From Bacteroidia bacterium (lineage in GTDB: Bacteria; Bacteroidota; Bacteroidia; Flavobacteriales; Flavobacteriaceae): a stretch of 64,000 nt of DNA. A model generated the notes under the pieces. That model saw only the letters and a list, made by a program, of their open reading frames with translations, was not told where the DNA came from and made no database searches. The stretch covers positions 527,831-591,830 of the forward strand of contig JAUIDI010000003.1 in NCBI GenBank assembly GCA_030428705.1. The letters are read 5' to 3'. Below are positions 11,042 to 20,564 of this stretch, one piece after another; position 1 is the stretch's first letter, and every line of letters starts with the position of its first letter. Position numbers and translations under genes: made by a program.

Positions 11042-11722
11042 ATGCTTGGATTTTCTTTGATCGGTGCCGACAAGTTAAGACTTTGGGTAAAATCGATTTT
11101 GGTTTTGCCCATTTTGGTAATGTCTTGTGACGATCTTGACGATTCGACAGGTCTTGCGGCTAACGAATATTTGATTTTCGGCCACTTTTATGGGGAATGT
11201 GGCGGTGAAGGCTGTATCGAGATATTCAAACTTGAACATGGTTCTTTGTTGGAAGATACTCAGGATATATACCCCAATGCCATGGATTTCTATGCTGGAA
11301 ATTACCTGCCTTTGGATATTGAAACCTTTAATGGGGTAAATGATTTGACAGCTTTTTTTCCGTTAGGGTTGTTGGGCGAAAATGACAGAATCATTGGAAT
11401 GCCCGATGCGGGTGATTGGGGCGGACTTTATATCGAATACAACGTTAATGGAACGCGAAGGTTTTGGCTCATTGACCAAAAGAAAGATAATGTACCATCA
11501 TATCTTCATCCTTTCATTGATAAAGTAAATGAAAAGATCCGTTTCATTAATAATAAGGACAGATGTAGTTTGGTACCGGATCCGGGCAACTGTGAAGCGG
11601 CGATACCTAAATACTACTACGATCCAGAAGATGGGGAATGTAAAAAGTTTATCTGGGGTGGCTGTGACGGTGTGGTTCCGTTCCACACCTTGGAAGACTG
11701 TCGGTCATGCTTGTCAGATTGA
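11042..11722 (+). CDS. Lipoprotein with a C-terminal Kunitz/BPTI-type domain
   Basis: 226 residues. A signal segment ends in the lipobox V-M-S-C (about Cys29). Residues ~30-170 form an unassigned region. Residues 175-223 match a Kunitz inhibitor fold: six Cys spaced 8, 15, 7, 11 and 2 residues apart, against 8, 15, 7, 12 and 3 in BPTI, with the typical core CEAAIPKYYYDPEDGEC and the FIWGGC turn. The position equal to BPTI Lys15 (P1) is Glu, so a trypsin inhibitor is unlikely; a Glu-specific target or a purely structural role is possible. It is coupled to the LVIVD lipoprotein gene (4-bp gap) and followed by a strong terminator. Confidence 0.85.
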   Translation: MLGFSLIGADKLRLWVKSILVLPILVMSCDDLDDSTGLAANEYLIFGHFYGECGGEGCIEIFKLEHGSLLEDTQDIYPNAMDFYAGNYLPLDIETFNGVNDLTAFFPLGLLGENDRIIGMPDAGDWGGLYIEYNVNGTRRFWLIDQKKDNVPSYLHPFIDKVNEKIRFINNKDRCSLVPDPGNCEAAIPKYYYDPEDGECKKFIWGGCDGVVPFHTLEDCRSCLSD

Positions 11723-11752
11723 TTGGGCAGCTTTTCAAAATAAATATTTTAT

Positions 11753-11797
11753 GCCTTGCGACCATGGTTTTAATACCATTTAAAGCAAGGCTTTTTC
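11753..11797 (+). terminator. Intrinsic terminator after the Kunitz lipoprotein gene
   Basis: GCCTTGC at 11753-11759 pairs with GCAAGGC at 11785-11791, followed by TTTTT. The 25-nt loop has a smaller internal hairpin. Confidence 0.7.
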
Positions 11798-11849
11798 ATA
11801 CCTTATATATTAAGGTATAGACCCATATTAAAATTTTCGTATACATTTG
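11798..11849 (+). promoter_or_regulatory. Palindrome and -7 box upstream of topA
   Basis: An 8-bp inverted repeat with a 5-nt spacer (11798-11818; arms ATACCTTA and TAAGGTAT) lies just upstream of TACATTTG (11842-11849), an exact -7 box 19 bp before the topA ATG. The palindrome could be an operator; no regulator is known from the sequence. Confidence 0.45.
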
Positions 11850-11868
11850 TTCCCTCAAAAACCGATGA

Positions 11869-14346
11869 ATGGCCAAGAATTTAGTGATAGTAGAGTCACC
11901 TGCAAAGGCAAAGACGATTGAAAAGTTTTTAGGAAAAGATTATAAGGTAGAGTCCAGTTTTGGGCATATAGCCGATTTGCCCTCTAAAGAACTGGGCGTC
12001 GACGTTGATAATAATTTTGAACCGAAATACATTGTCGATAACGAGAAGAAGGCTTTGGTGAAAAAGCTCAAGGATCTGGCAAAGAAGGCCGAGACCATTT
12101 GGTTGGCAAGTGATGAAGATCGAGAAGGAGAGGCTATTTCATGGCATTTGGCCGAAACCTTGGATCTTGATAAAAAAAAGACAAAAAGAATCGTTTTCAA
12201 CTCGATTACCAAATCGGCGATACAAAAAGCGATAGACAATCCACGTGATATAAACTATGACCTTGTCAACGCGCAGCAGGCACGCAGGGTATTAGATCGT
12301 TTAGTGGGGTATCAGCTGTCCCCTGTTCTTTGGAAGAAAATAAAACCGGGCCTGTCCGCAGGAAGGGTACAGTCGGTCGCGGTACGGTTGATTGTAGAGC
12401 GCGAAAGGGAAATCGAAGCATTTACGCCGGAAGCCTCCTTCAGGATTTCGGCAGAGTTCAAAACGAATGACGGTGGGGTGTTCACCGCAAAACTATATAA
12501 GACATTTTCCTCCAAGAGTGAAGCGGAAGCTTTTCTGAAACAGAATATAGGAGCCGACTTTACGGTTGCCGACCTTGATAAAAAACCGGCAAAAAAATCA
12601 CCTTCGGCACCCTTTACAACCTCTACCTTACAACAGGAAGCCTCACGAAAACTCTATTTTTCAGTTGGCAGGACCATGCAGGTTGCACAACGTTTATATG
12701 AAGCGGGTTTGATTACCTATATGAGAACCGATAGTGTGAACTTGTCGGGCGAAGCGATCAATGCCGCCAAAGAGGCCATAGTATCCAACTATGGAGAAGA
12801 TTATAGTACGGTACGTAATTTCAAGGGTAAATCGAAAGGGGCCCAAGAAGCACATGAGGCTATCAGGCCGACCAACATCAACAATCAATCCCCATCGTTG
12901 GAACGGGATCAAGCCAAGTTGTACGAATTGATATGGAAACGTACCATCGCTTCCCAAATGAGCGATGCCCAATTGGAACGTACCAATGTAAGAATCAAAA
13001 CGAATACACATTCGGACGAGTTTACCGCCAATGGTGAGGTAATCAAGTTCGATGGATTTTTAAAAGTATATATGGAAGGCCTTGATGATGAAGACAAGGC
13101 AGAAGAGCAGGAAGGCATGTTGCCAGCCATGAAAATAGACGACGTCTTGACCAACAACTACATCAGCGCGACGGAACGTTTTTCAAGACCGCCATATCGG
13201 TTTACGGAAGCATCCCTTGTCAAAAAGCTTGAAGAATTGGGCATTGGAAGACCCTCTACCTATGCGCCTACCATTTCCACTATTCTCAATAGAGGCTATG
13301 TAGAGAAAGGCACAGTCGAGGGCACTGAACGAAAGTATACCCAATTATTGTTGAAATCGAACGAGATCAAGGAAAAAACCTTGACCGAAATGGTCGGTTC
13401 AGACAAGGGAAAAATGGTGCCCACGGATATCGGTATGATCGTAAATGATTTTTTGGTGAGTCATTTTGCCAATATTCTCGACTACAACTTCACGGCCAAG
13501 GTGGAAGAGGATTTTGATGAAATTGCGGAAGGCAATGAAGATTGGCAGAAGGTGATGAAAGAGTTTTATAAGGACTTTCGCCCTAATGTTTTGGATGTTG
13601 AGGAAAATGCCGATCGTGCAAGTGGCGAACGTGTTCTAGGTGAGGATCCGAAAACCGGGCGACAGGTTTCGGTACGTTTGGGCAGGTTCGGCCCGATGGT
13701 TCAGGTCGGTACGGTCGACGATGAAGAAAAACCTTTGTTTGCAAGTCTTCTGCCCGACCAGTCGTTGAATACGATTACCTTCGAAGAAGCCATGGAACTC
13801 TTTAAACTCCCCCGTGATCTTGGGGTTTATGAAGGGGAAGAAATAGCGGCTAATGTAGGTCGTTTCGGGCCTTATGTGCGACACGGAAAGAAATTTGTTT
13901 CGCTGCCAAAAGGTGAGAATGCCATGGAGGTCACTTTGGAAAGGGCCATAGAACTGATTAAGGAAAAGCAGAAAGCTGACGCACCCATTGCCGCATATGA
14001 AGGTAAAGATGTGGTCAAGGGAGTTGGTCGCTTCGGGCCCTTCATTAAATGGGATGGCATGTTCATCAATGTGAACAAGAAATATGATTTTGATAATCTC
14101 TCGCAAGCCGATATTGAAGAACTCATCGAGACCAAAAAACAAAAGGAAATCGAAAAAGTCGTTCAAGACTGGCCTGAAGAAGGTATTCGCATTGAAAAAG
14201 CCAGATGGGGCAGGCATAACATTTTGAAAGGCAGGGTCAAAGTAGAGCTTGCCAAAACGGTCGATGCATCAAAGATGACCCTAGAAGAAGCCAAGGCCCT
14301 ATTGGAAAAGAAAGCACCCAAGAAAAAGGCCAAGACGAAGAAGTAA
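11869..14346 (+). CDS. topA: DNA topoisomerase I
   Basis: 825 residues. The Toprim domain is at the N terminus (VIVESPAKAKTIEKFLG; acidic motif SDEDREGEAISWHL). The active-site Tyr lies in the TYMRTDSVNLS segment (about residue 283). The C-terminal third replaces zinc fingers with repeated 'GRFGPxV/IK' units (LGRFGPMVQVG, VGRFGPYVRHG, VGRFGPFIKWD), as is usual in Bacteroidota TopA, and a Lys-rich tail. The enzyme relaxes negative supercoils through a 5'-phosphotyrosine link. It is a single-gene unit with its own promoter elements and a hairpin downstream. Confidence 0.98.
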   Translation: MAKNLVIVESPAKAKTIEKFLGKDYKVESSFGHIADLPSKELGVDVDNNFEPKYIVDNEKKALVKKLKDLAKKAETIWLASDEDREGEAISWHLAETLDLDKKKTKRIVFNSITKSAIQKAIDNPRDINYDLVNAQQARRVLDRLVGYQLSPVLWKKIKPGLSAGRVQSVAVRLIVEREREIEAFTPEASFRISAEFKTNDGGVFTAKLYKTFSSKSEAEAFLKQNIGADFTVADLDKKPAKKSPSAPFTTSTLQQEASRKLYFSVGRTMQVAQRLYEAGLITYMRTDSVNLSGEAINAAKEAIVSNYGEDYSTVRNFKGKSKGAQEAHEAIRPTNINNQSPSLERDQAKLYELIWKRTIASQMSDAQLERTNVRIKTNTHSDEFTANGEVIKFDGFLKVYMEGLDDEDKAEEQEGMLPAMKIDDVLTNNYISATERFSRPPYRFTEASLVKKLEELGIGRPSTYAPTISTILNRGYVEKGTVEGTERKYTQLLLKSNEIKEKTLTEMVGSDKGKMVPTDIGMIVNDFLVSHFANILDYNFTAKVEEDFDEIAEGNEDWQKVMKEFYKDFRPNVLDVEENADRASGERVLGEDPKTGRQVSVRLGRFGPMVQVGTVDDEEKPLFASLLPDQSLNTITFEEAMELFKLPRDLGVYEGEEIAANVGRFGPYVRHGKKFVSLPKGENAMEVTLERAIELIKEKQKADAPIAAYEGKDVVKGVGRFGPFIKWDGMFINVNKKYDFDNLSQADIEELIETKKQKEIEKVVQDWPEEGIRIEKARWGRHNILKGRVKVELAKTVDASKMTLEEAKALLEKKAPKKKAKTKK

Positions 14347-14403
14347 CCTGCCTTTTATAAATTCGTGCGGCCATGGGCAATGGCAGCTTACCGAATAATG
14401 GAT

Positions 14404-14432
14404 AATCGACCCCGGTCGATTTCTCTTTTTTT
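14404..14432 (+). terminator. Probable topA terminator
   Basis: AATCGACC at 14404-14411 pairs with GGTCGATT at 14414-14421 and is followed by a T-rich run. The loop is very short, so the innermost pair probably opens. Confidence 0.55.
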
Positions 14433-14536
14433 GTTGAAATAGTTGTTGACAGTTTGAAAGAATCGAGGGCGATTTCCATTGCTCCATATGCCTTAACCCA
14501 ATAACTTTGTAACCAAGAACCCGACAACCATATTTT

Positions 14537-15694
14537 ATGGCATACGATTTTTTGGTCCCTGTTGAAGACAAAGTGTTGGCCCATAGTGAACTTTTACCGC
14601 CGCAGGCTTTGGGCAGACATATTCATGCCCATACTACTAAAGATGGGCTTCCGGTACTGGCACTGGCATCATTGGCCATTCTGGGGGTGAAGGAATCAAG
14701 AAATGCATTTGAGAAAAAGCCGGATAAACTAGATACCTCGGGCATCCGCTTGCAGCTCTACAAATTGATGATGGGCAATTGGAACTCCAACATTATCGAC
14801 ATGGGCGATATCGAGGAGGGAGAATCTGTCGAAGATACCTATTTTGTAGTAAAGGAAATCGTAGCCGGACTTTTAGAGGAAAACATTGTTCCCATTATTA
14901 TAGGAGCTACGCAGGATATTACTTACCCTGCTTATCGTGCCTTCGATAGCATTGTCGATATGATCAATCTGGTCGCTGTAGATAGCCGTTTTGACTTTGG
15001 GATAGAAGATGAATTGATATCCTCGCACTCGTACATGAGCAAGATAATTACGGACAAGCCGAACAATCTTTTCAATTTTTCCAACATCGGGTATCAAAGT
15101 TACTTCAATGCCCAAGAGGAGATAGATCTTATGGAGCGTCTTTTTTTTGATGCCTATCGACTGGGTGATGTCGCTTCCGATATTACCTTGGCCGAACCTG
15201 TATTGAGAAATGCACATTTGGTAAGTTTGGATCTTAGGGCGGTAAGGGCGAGCGAAGTGGGGCTGTCAAATAGTTTTTCCCCTAATGGTTTTACCGGACG
15301 GGAAATCTGTACAATATCAAGGTATGCCGGTCTGAGCGATAAAGTAAGGGTATTCGGCGTCTATGAAATGGAGAACAGTAATCAATCGTACCAGTTGACG
15401 GCACAGATTATCTGGTATTTCATGGAAGGGTTCAACTTTAGAATTTCAGAATCCCCATTGACCCATAAAGATGACTTTACAAAATACATCGTACCGACTG
15501 AAAATGAGCAGTTGGTCTATTATAAGAGCCATTTCACCGATCGATGGTGGGTAGAGGTTCCTTCTATTTTGACTTCACATACTAAACCGGGTCTGCCGGC
15601 GTTATTACCATGCACTGAAAAGGACTATTTGGACGCATGCGACCAGAACATTCCAGACCGGTGGTTCAAGGCCTATAAGAAAGGTTTTAATTGA
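14537..15694 (+). CDS. Arginase/formiminoglutamase-fold protein lacking the metal site
   Basis: 385 residues that follow the arginase/ureohydrolase layout, but the manganese ligands are changed. The GGDH motif reads GATQD (123-127); DxHxD reads D149-S-R151-F-D153; DxDxxD reads D232-L-R234. At least three of six ligands are lost, so hydrolysis of arginine or formiminoglutamate is unlikely. Automatic annotation often calls this gene formimidoylglutamase. It lies 122 bp upstream of gldK on the same strand. A link to gliding/T9SS is suggested by position only. Confidence 0.8.
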   Translation: MAYDFLVPVEDKVLAHSELLPPQALGRHIHAHTTKDGLPVLALASLAILGVKESRNAFEKKPDKLDTSGIRLQLYKLMMGNWNSNIIDMGDIEEGESVEDTYFVVKEIVAGLLEENIVPIIIGATQDITYPAYRAFDSIVDMINLVAVDSRFDFGIEDELISSHSYMSKIITDKPNNLFNFSNIGYQSYFNAQEEIDLMERLFFDAYRLGDVASDITLAEPVLRNAHLVSLDLRAVRASEVGLSNSFSPNGFTGREICTISRYAGLSDKVRVFGVYEMENSNQSYQLTAQIIWYFMEGFNFRISESPLTHKDDFTKYIVPTENEQLVYYKSHFTDRWWVEVPSILTSHTKPGLPALLPCTEKDYLDACDQNIPDRWFKAYKKGFN

Positions 15695-15816
15695 ACAAAA
15701 ATTTTTTTAAGGGATAATAACCTCCGATACAATATTTTACTCAAATCGAAGTTTTAGAGAGTAGAAATGCTAATTGTATTTACAGTTATAACCATAATCG
15801 AAATTTAACCTAAAGT

Positions 15817-17172
15817 ATGAAGAAGCTATTGTTATCATCTATAGCGTTTGTTTTTTTACTCACGAGTTGTGGGTCAAAGACAAAAGGAGAACTAGTTGGG
15901 GCCAAAGGCAAGAAATGGTATCCGGAGAAGCCTTACGGAATGGAACTGATTCCCCGTGGATCCTTTATCATGGGTAAGGCCGAAGAAGATCAGGCCAAGA
16001 TTCTCAACGCCCCCACCAAGACAGTTACAGTACGCTCGTTCTATATGGACGATACAGAGATCACGAATAGTGAGTACCGCCAGTTCGTAGAGTGGGTTCA
16101 AGATTCGATTACCAGAACGAGATTGGCCATTCTTGCCGACGAGCTAGGTTTAGGACCAGAAGATGGTGGTATCGGTGAATATGCATTCAAGGATGCCGAT
16201 ACTACGAAATTATCCGTTTACGATAAATATATGTTGGATAATTATGTTGGTATGGGCGATGATTATAATGAAGGAAGAGCACTTAATAGGGATGAAGACC
16301 TTGTTTGGGATGTTTCGGATTATCCAGATGAATACTACACCGAGGTTATGGACTCTTTATACATTCCCGAAGAAGAATCATACAACGGACAACGTACCAT
16401 CGATGTAACAAAATTGAAGTACAAATATAGTTGGATGGATATCGAGGCGGCCGCTAGGGCAAAGACCGGCAGAAGAAAAGATTTCATCCGTCATGAAGAA
16501 TTGGAAATCTATCCTGATACAACGGTATGGATCAGGGATTTCGAATACTCCTATAACGAACCCATGCACAATGATTATTTTTGGCATGATGCTTACAGCG
16601 ATTATCCGGTGGTAGGGGTTTCCTGGAAACAGGCCAAGGCTTTCTGTAATTGGAGGACCAAATTCAAGAACGATGACCAAAAAAGTCGCGGCAAGCAATT
16701 TGTGAACCAGTTCAGATTGCCTACCGAGGCCGAATGGGAATATGCTGCGAGAGGTGGTATCGAAGGTGGTACCTATCCATGGGGTGGTCCTTATGTAATC
16801 AGCGACACAGGTTGTTTCATGGCCAATTTCAAACCACAGCGAGGTGATTATGCTGCCGATGCAGCCTTGTACACTGTAGAGGCAAAATCGTACGAACCGA
16901 ACGATTATAACCTTTACAATATGGCCGGTAACGTATCCGAATGGACCAACTCGAGTTATGACCCGAGTTCTTATGACTATGTATCGACAATGAACCCTAA
17001 CGGAGGTGATGGCAGCAATGCCAGAAAAGTAATCCGCGGTGGTTCTTGGAAAGATGTGGCGTACTTCCTTCAGGTAAGCACCAGGGATTATGAGTATGCC
17101 GATTCGGCTCGAAGCTATGTAGGCTTTAGAACCGTACAGGATTATATGGGCGAAGAAGATTCAACGCAATAG
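15817..17172 (+). CDS. gldK: Gliding motility / T9SS lipoprotein GldK
   Basis: 451 residues. A lipoprotein signal peptide ends L-L-T-S-C (MKKLLLSSIAFVFLLTSCG). The body is a formylglycine-generating-enzyme-like (SUMF1) fold: GSFIMG, DDTEITNSEYRQFV, FRLPTEAEWEYAARGG, NVSEWTNSSYD, VIRGGSW, VGFRTVQ. GldK (PorK) forms the outer-membrane-attached ring of the type IX secretion system with GldN; it has no known sulfatase-modifying activity. It is the first gene of gldKLMN. Order, sizes and spacing match the standard locus. Confidence 0.97.
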   Translation: MKKLLLSSIAFVFLLTSCGSKTKGELVGAKGKKWYPEKPYGMELIPRGSFIMGKAEEDQAKILNAPTKTVTVRSFYMDDTEITNSEYRQFVEWVQDSITRTRLAILADELGLGPEDGGIGEYAFKDADTTKLSVYDKYMLDNYVGMGDDYNEGRALNRDEDLVWDVSDYPDEYYTEVMDSLYIPEEESYNGQRTIDVTKLKYKYSWMDIEAAARAKTGRRKDFIRHEELEIYPDTTVWIRDFEYSYNEPMHNDYFWHDAYSDYPVVGVSWKQAKAFCNWRTKFKNDDQKSRGKQFVNQFRLPTEAEWEYAARGGIEGGTYPWGGPYVISDTGCFMANFKPQRGDYAADAALYTVEAKSYEPNDYNLYNMAGNVSEWTNSSYDPSSYDYVSTMNPNGGDGSNARKVIRGGSWKDVAYFLQVSTRDYEYADSARSYVGFRTVQDYMGEEDSTQ

Positions 17173-17277
17173 AAAAACAATAAAGTACTAATTACTAAAT
17201 ACACCCCTCCGGAACCTTCCGGAAACAATCAAATTTTAACCAAATACTTTTATTAAACTTAAATTAAATTCTAAATT

Positions 17278-17928
17278 ATGGCACAGTCAAAATCAACAAA
17301 GAAACTATTCAACATGGCCTATGGCCTTGGTGCATCCGTAGTAATTATCGGTGCATTGTTCAAAATCCTTCACTGGGAATTCGGACCCCTTACAGGTGGT
17401 CTGCTTCTTGCCGTAGGTCTTATCACAGAAGCACTTATTTTCGCGATCAGTGCGTTCGAACCCGTAGATGATGAATACGATTGGTCTTTGGTATATCCAG
17501 AATTGGCCGGTGGTGCTTCTAACGGAAAAAGCAACGAACTTGCAGAAATCAAAGAAGCTGAATCTTCTCTATCCGCTAAATTGGATAACCTATTGAAAGA
17601 AGCAGGTGTCGATGCCAGCTTGATGGAAAGTCTTGGTGACAGCATCAGAAACTTTGAAGGTGCGGCCAAAGGTATCGCCCCTACAGTCGATGCTATGGAA
17701 TCTACAAGAAAATATTCAGAGGAAATGGTACAGGCAGCTGCCCAAATGGAATCTTTGAACAGTTTGTACAAAGTTCAATTGGAAAGTGCTAGCAAGCAGG
17801 CTTCCGTAAACGAAGAAGTCGTACAGAATGCAAGTGCGTTAAAAGATCAAATGAGCTCATTGGCTACCAACCTTTCTTCTTTGAACGGAGTATACGGCGG
17901 AATGCTTTCTGCCATGAACAGAAACTAA
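17278..17928 (+). CDS. gldL: Gliding motility / T9SS inner-membrane motor protein GldL
   Basis: 216 residues. Two N-terminal membrane helices (about 13-32 and 38-58) are separated by the short loop HWEFGP; a Glu at the start of helix 2 region (TEALIFAISAFEP) is the type of membrane acidic residue needed for proton-driven motor function. The rest is a cytoplasmic coiled-coil rich in Ala, Ser and Glu. GldL and GldM form the rotary proton motor that powers T9SS and gliding. It sits between gldK and gldM with gaps of 105 and 56 bp. Confidence 0.96.
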   Translation: MAQSKSTKKLFNMAYGLGASVVIIGALFKILHWEFGPLTGGLLLAVGLITEALIFAISAFEPVDDEYDWSLVYPELAGGASNGKSNELAEIKEAESSLSAKLDNLLKEAGVDASLMESLGDSIRNFEGAAKGIAPTVDAMESTRKYSEEMVQAAAQMESLNSLYKVQLESASKQASVNEEVVQNASALKDQMSSLATNLSSLNGVYGGMLSAMNRN

Positions 17929-17984
17929 TTGGATTTAGTACAATAAACCCAAATCAAATTAATAATTAAATCTAATTAGAAGAA

Positions 17985-19544
17985 ATGGCTTCAGGAAAAC
18001 AAACACCACGTCAGAAGATGATCAACCTTATGTACTTGATCTTCATCGCGATGTTGGCCTTAAATATGAGTAAGGAAGTTCTGGCCGCGTTCGGTATTAT
18101 GAACGAAAGGATGGAAGCTTCCAACAGCAAGACCATGGAAAGCAATGAGGCTTTCTTGGCAAGTCTTGAAACGAAAGCATCGGAAGATGCGGCCAAATAT
18201 GACAAGCTTTATAAAGATGCCCAGAAAATCAAGCAATTGTCGAAAGACTACTATGATTATTTGGAAGAATTGAAGCAAGGTATGATGGAAGGGGTCGAAG
18301 ACCCTAAAGACTATGCCGTAATGGACAAATCGGATTGGTTGGACCAGAAGTTGTTCCAAGGTGACCAATTGGGCGAAGGAGGTAAAGAGTTCATGCAGCG
18401 CATCAACGATTACCGTACGCAGGTTGCCGCTATCGTTCCGCAAGGAATAAAAGCTTCGGTCAATGATCGTTTTGAAACCGGCGATGCCAATGGCAAAGTT
18501 GAAAAACGTGACGGAACCAAGCAAGATTGGATCAACTATCACTACGAAGGATTTCCTTTGGTAGCCTCGTTGGCCAAGTTGACAGCGCTTCAATCCGATA
18601 TTAAGGCAACTGAAGAAGATGCTTTGAAAACGATGTTGGCCGGTGAGTTGACCGAGCAAGTTTCATTGAAGAATTTTGCAACTTCTTTGTTGGCCACTAA
18701 GTCCGCCTTTTATAGCGGAGAAAAGTACGATGGTAAAATAATCATTAGCAAGACCGACAAAACTTCGACTCCCGTTAGAGCTGAACTGACCTTGGACGGA
18801 AGAAAATTATCCGATGGAAAAGATTATCGTTTGGAAGAGGGAGGCGTTAAAATGTTGATCGGTGCAGGTGCTCCAGGTGACCATACCGTTGAAGGTACTT
18901 TGTTCTTCATGCAAGATGGTGAGGAAATCCCGGTTCCTGTAAAGAATACCTTTGCGACTATCAGCAAGCCTAATGCTGCTTTGATCGCCGCCGATAAGAT
19001 GAACGTTGTCTATCGAGGTGTGGCCAACCCAATGTCGATTTCGATTCCCGGTATACCTAATAACAAGGTTCGTGCCTCGGCTCCAGGTTTGAAATCGGTC
19101 AGCGGAAGCAAATACGTTATGAACCCGCAACAGGGTAGAACAGTGACCATTACCGCCTCAGGTACTTTGCCAGACGGTCAAACGGTATCTTCTAAATCTG
19201 AATTTAGGATTAAGGATATTCCACGACCTGCAGGTACGGTAAGTAAGCAACCCGGTACCGTTAAATTGCCAAGAACCAACTTGGAAATCGCTACCATCGG
19301 TGCGATGTTGGAAGACTTTGATTTTGATTTGAACTTGGCCGTAAGCGGATTTAAGTTCAAAGTGCCAGGTCAACCAACTGTTGCCGTGAAAGGAAGCAAG
19401 CTTGACTCTAGGGCCAAGAATGCCTTGAAACGTGCCAAGCGAGGTGATGCGGTTCAGATTTTCGATGTCGAAGCTTATATCACCAACAATAAGAGTTACA
19501 AATTGAAGAAAGTATCTCCGGTTGTAGTGGAGATTACGAACTAG
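17985..19544 (+). CDS. gldM: Gliding motility / T9SS periplasmic shaft protein GldM
   Basis: 519 residues, standard length. It starts MASGKQTPRQKMINLMYLIFIAMLALNMSKEVL: one N-terminal membrane helix that packs with GldL. The periplasmic part (about 40-519) has the helical domain followed by beta domains (KLPRTNLEIATIGAMLEDFDFDL is the conserved late segment). GldM spans the periplasm and passes torque from GldL to the GldK-GldN ring. A hairpin (19557-19583) separates it from gldN. Confidence 0.97.
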   Translation: MASGKQTPRQKMINLMYLIFIAMLALNMSKEVLAAFGIMNERMEASNSKTMESNEAFLASLETKASEDAAKYDKLYKDAQKIKQLSKDYYDYLEELKQGMMEGVEDPKDYAVMDKSDWLDQKLFQGDQLGEGGKEFMQRINDYRTQVAAIVPQGIKASVNDRFETGDANGKVEKRDGTKQDWINYHYEGFPLVASLAKLTALQSDIKATEEDALKTMLAGELTEQVSLKNFATSLLATKSAFYSGEKYDGKIIISKTDKTSTPVRAELTLDGRKLSDGKDYRLEEGGVKMLIGAGAPGDHTVEGTLFFMQDGEEIPVPVKNTFATISKPNAALIAADKMNVVYRGVANPMSISIPGIPNNKVRASAPGLKSVSGSKYVMNPQQGRTVTITASGTLPDGQTVSSKSEFRIKDIPRPAGTVSKQPGTVKLPRTNLEIATIGAMLEDFDFDLNLAVSGFKFKVPGQPTVAVKGSKLDSRAKNALKRAKRGDAVQIFDVEAYITNNKSYKLKKVSPVVVEITN

Positions 19545-19556
19545 TAATATTAATTA

Positions 19557-19583
19557 ACCGGACGGCCCTAAAAGTCGTCCGGT
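19557..19583 (+). repeat. Hairpin between gldM and gldN
   Basis: A ~10-bp stem (19557-19566 with 19574-19583, one G-T pair) with a 7-nt loop sits in the 59-bp gap and is followed by TAATTTTAAA. It could be a weak terminator, an attenuator or an mRNA-stability element that lowers gldN relative to gldM. Confidence 0.55.
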
Positions 19584-19603
19584 AATTTTAAATTAAAATA
19601 AAC

Positions 19604-20503
19604 ATGAATTGGAAGAATGTTTTATTAGTCGGTGCGGTTGCTTTGTTACCGGTTTCCATGATGGCCCAGGCGAACATATTGAACGCTAAAAAGCCTGAGG
19701 ATATCGGTAAGAAGACAGAAGCCCAGAAGGCTATGGATAACGATGCCCCATTGGAGTATGGTTATGTCGATGATCGCGACATTTTATGGTCGAAGACCGT
19801 TTGGGAAGTCATCGATCTTGACGAGCGTGTCAATTTTCCGTTGTACTATCCTACCGATACCATAGACATCGGGGCCGATAGAAGGTCATTGTATGACGTA
19901 CTGATCAAGAACGTTAGGAACGGAAAACTTGAAGTTTATGCCGATTCGTATTTCACTGACAAGAGAAAGTTCAATGACTTACAAGCTACTTTGCAAAGCG
20001 TAGATACGACCGACTATGGTTATGAACAACTTAATGCGGGAGAACAGCTTTCCGCCGAATATGTTATCAGGCGAGATCTTTCTGCTGCCGATATCGAAGA
20101 ATACCGCATCAAAGGCATGTGGTACTTTGACAAGCGCCAGGGAGAATTGAAATATCGCTTGTTGGGTATTGCCCCGGTAGCTCCCGATGTAAACTTTATT
20201 GGCGATGAGTCGATGGATCCTGAACAGAACAAAGTAGAACTTTTCTGGGTATGGTATCCTGACGCACGGCAGATTTTGCACGACGCGAAGGTGTTCAACC
20301 AACGCAATTCAGCACAGCCCATATCGTTCGACATGTTGTTAAACGCAAGAAGATTCGGTGCCATAATCTATAAGGAAGACAATGTGCATGGTGATAGAAG
20401 AGTTAATGACTACATCGCAGATAATGCCTTGTTTCAACTATTGGAGGCCAATAGGATAAAAGAGGTCATTCGTGACCGTGAACAGGATATGTGGGCATAT
20501 TAG
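19604..20503 (+). CDS. gldN: Gliding motility / T9SS ring protein GldN
   Basis: 299 residues with a signal peptide (MNWKNVLLVGAVALLPVSMMAQA). The conserved core includes VDDRDILWSKTVWEVIDLDERVNFPLYYP, YRIKGMWYFDKRQGELKYRLLGIAPVAPDV and ELFWVWYPDARQILHDAKVFN, as in GldN/PorN. It partners GldK in the periplasmic ring of T9SS. It is the last gene of the operon and is followed by a strong terminator. Confidence 0.97.
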   Translation: MNWKNVLLVGAVALLPVSMMAQANILNAKKPEDIGKKTEAQKAMDNDAPLEYGYVDDRDILWSKTVWEVIDLDERVNFPLYYPTDTIDIGADRRSLYDVLIKNVRNGKLEVYADSYFTDKRKFNDLQATLQSVDTTDYGYEQLNAGEQLSAEYVIRRDLSAADIEEYRIKGMWYFDKRQGELKYRLLGIAPVAPDVNFIGDESMDPEQNKVELFWVWYPDARQILHDAKVFNQRNSAQPISFDMLLNARRFGAIIYKEDNVHGDRRVNDYIADNALFQLLEANRIKEVIRDREQDMWAY

Positions 20504-20530
20504 AATAAAAAATTCCAATTCAATAATATA

Positions 20531-20564
20531 AAAGACCTTGACGTTTATCGTCAAGGTCTTTTTA
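20531..20564 (+). terminator. Terminator of the gldKLMN operon
   Basis: A perfect 13-bp stem (20531-20543 with 20549-20561), loop TTTAT, then T residues. Confidence 0.9.
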
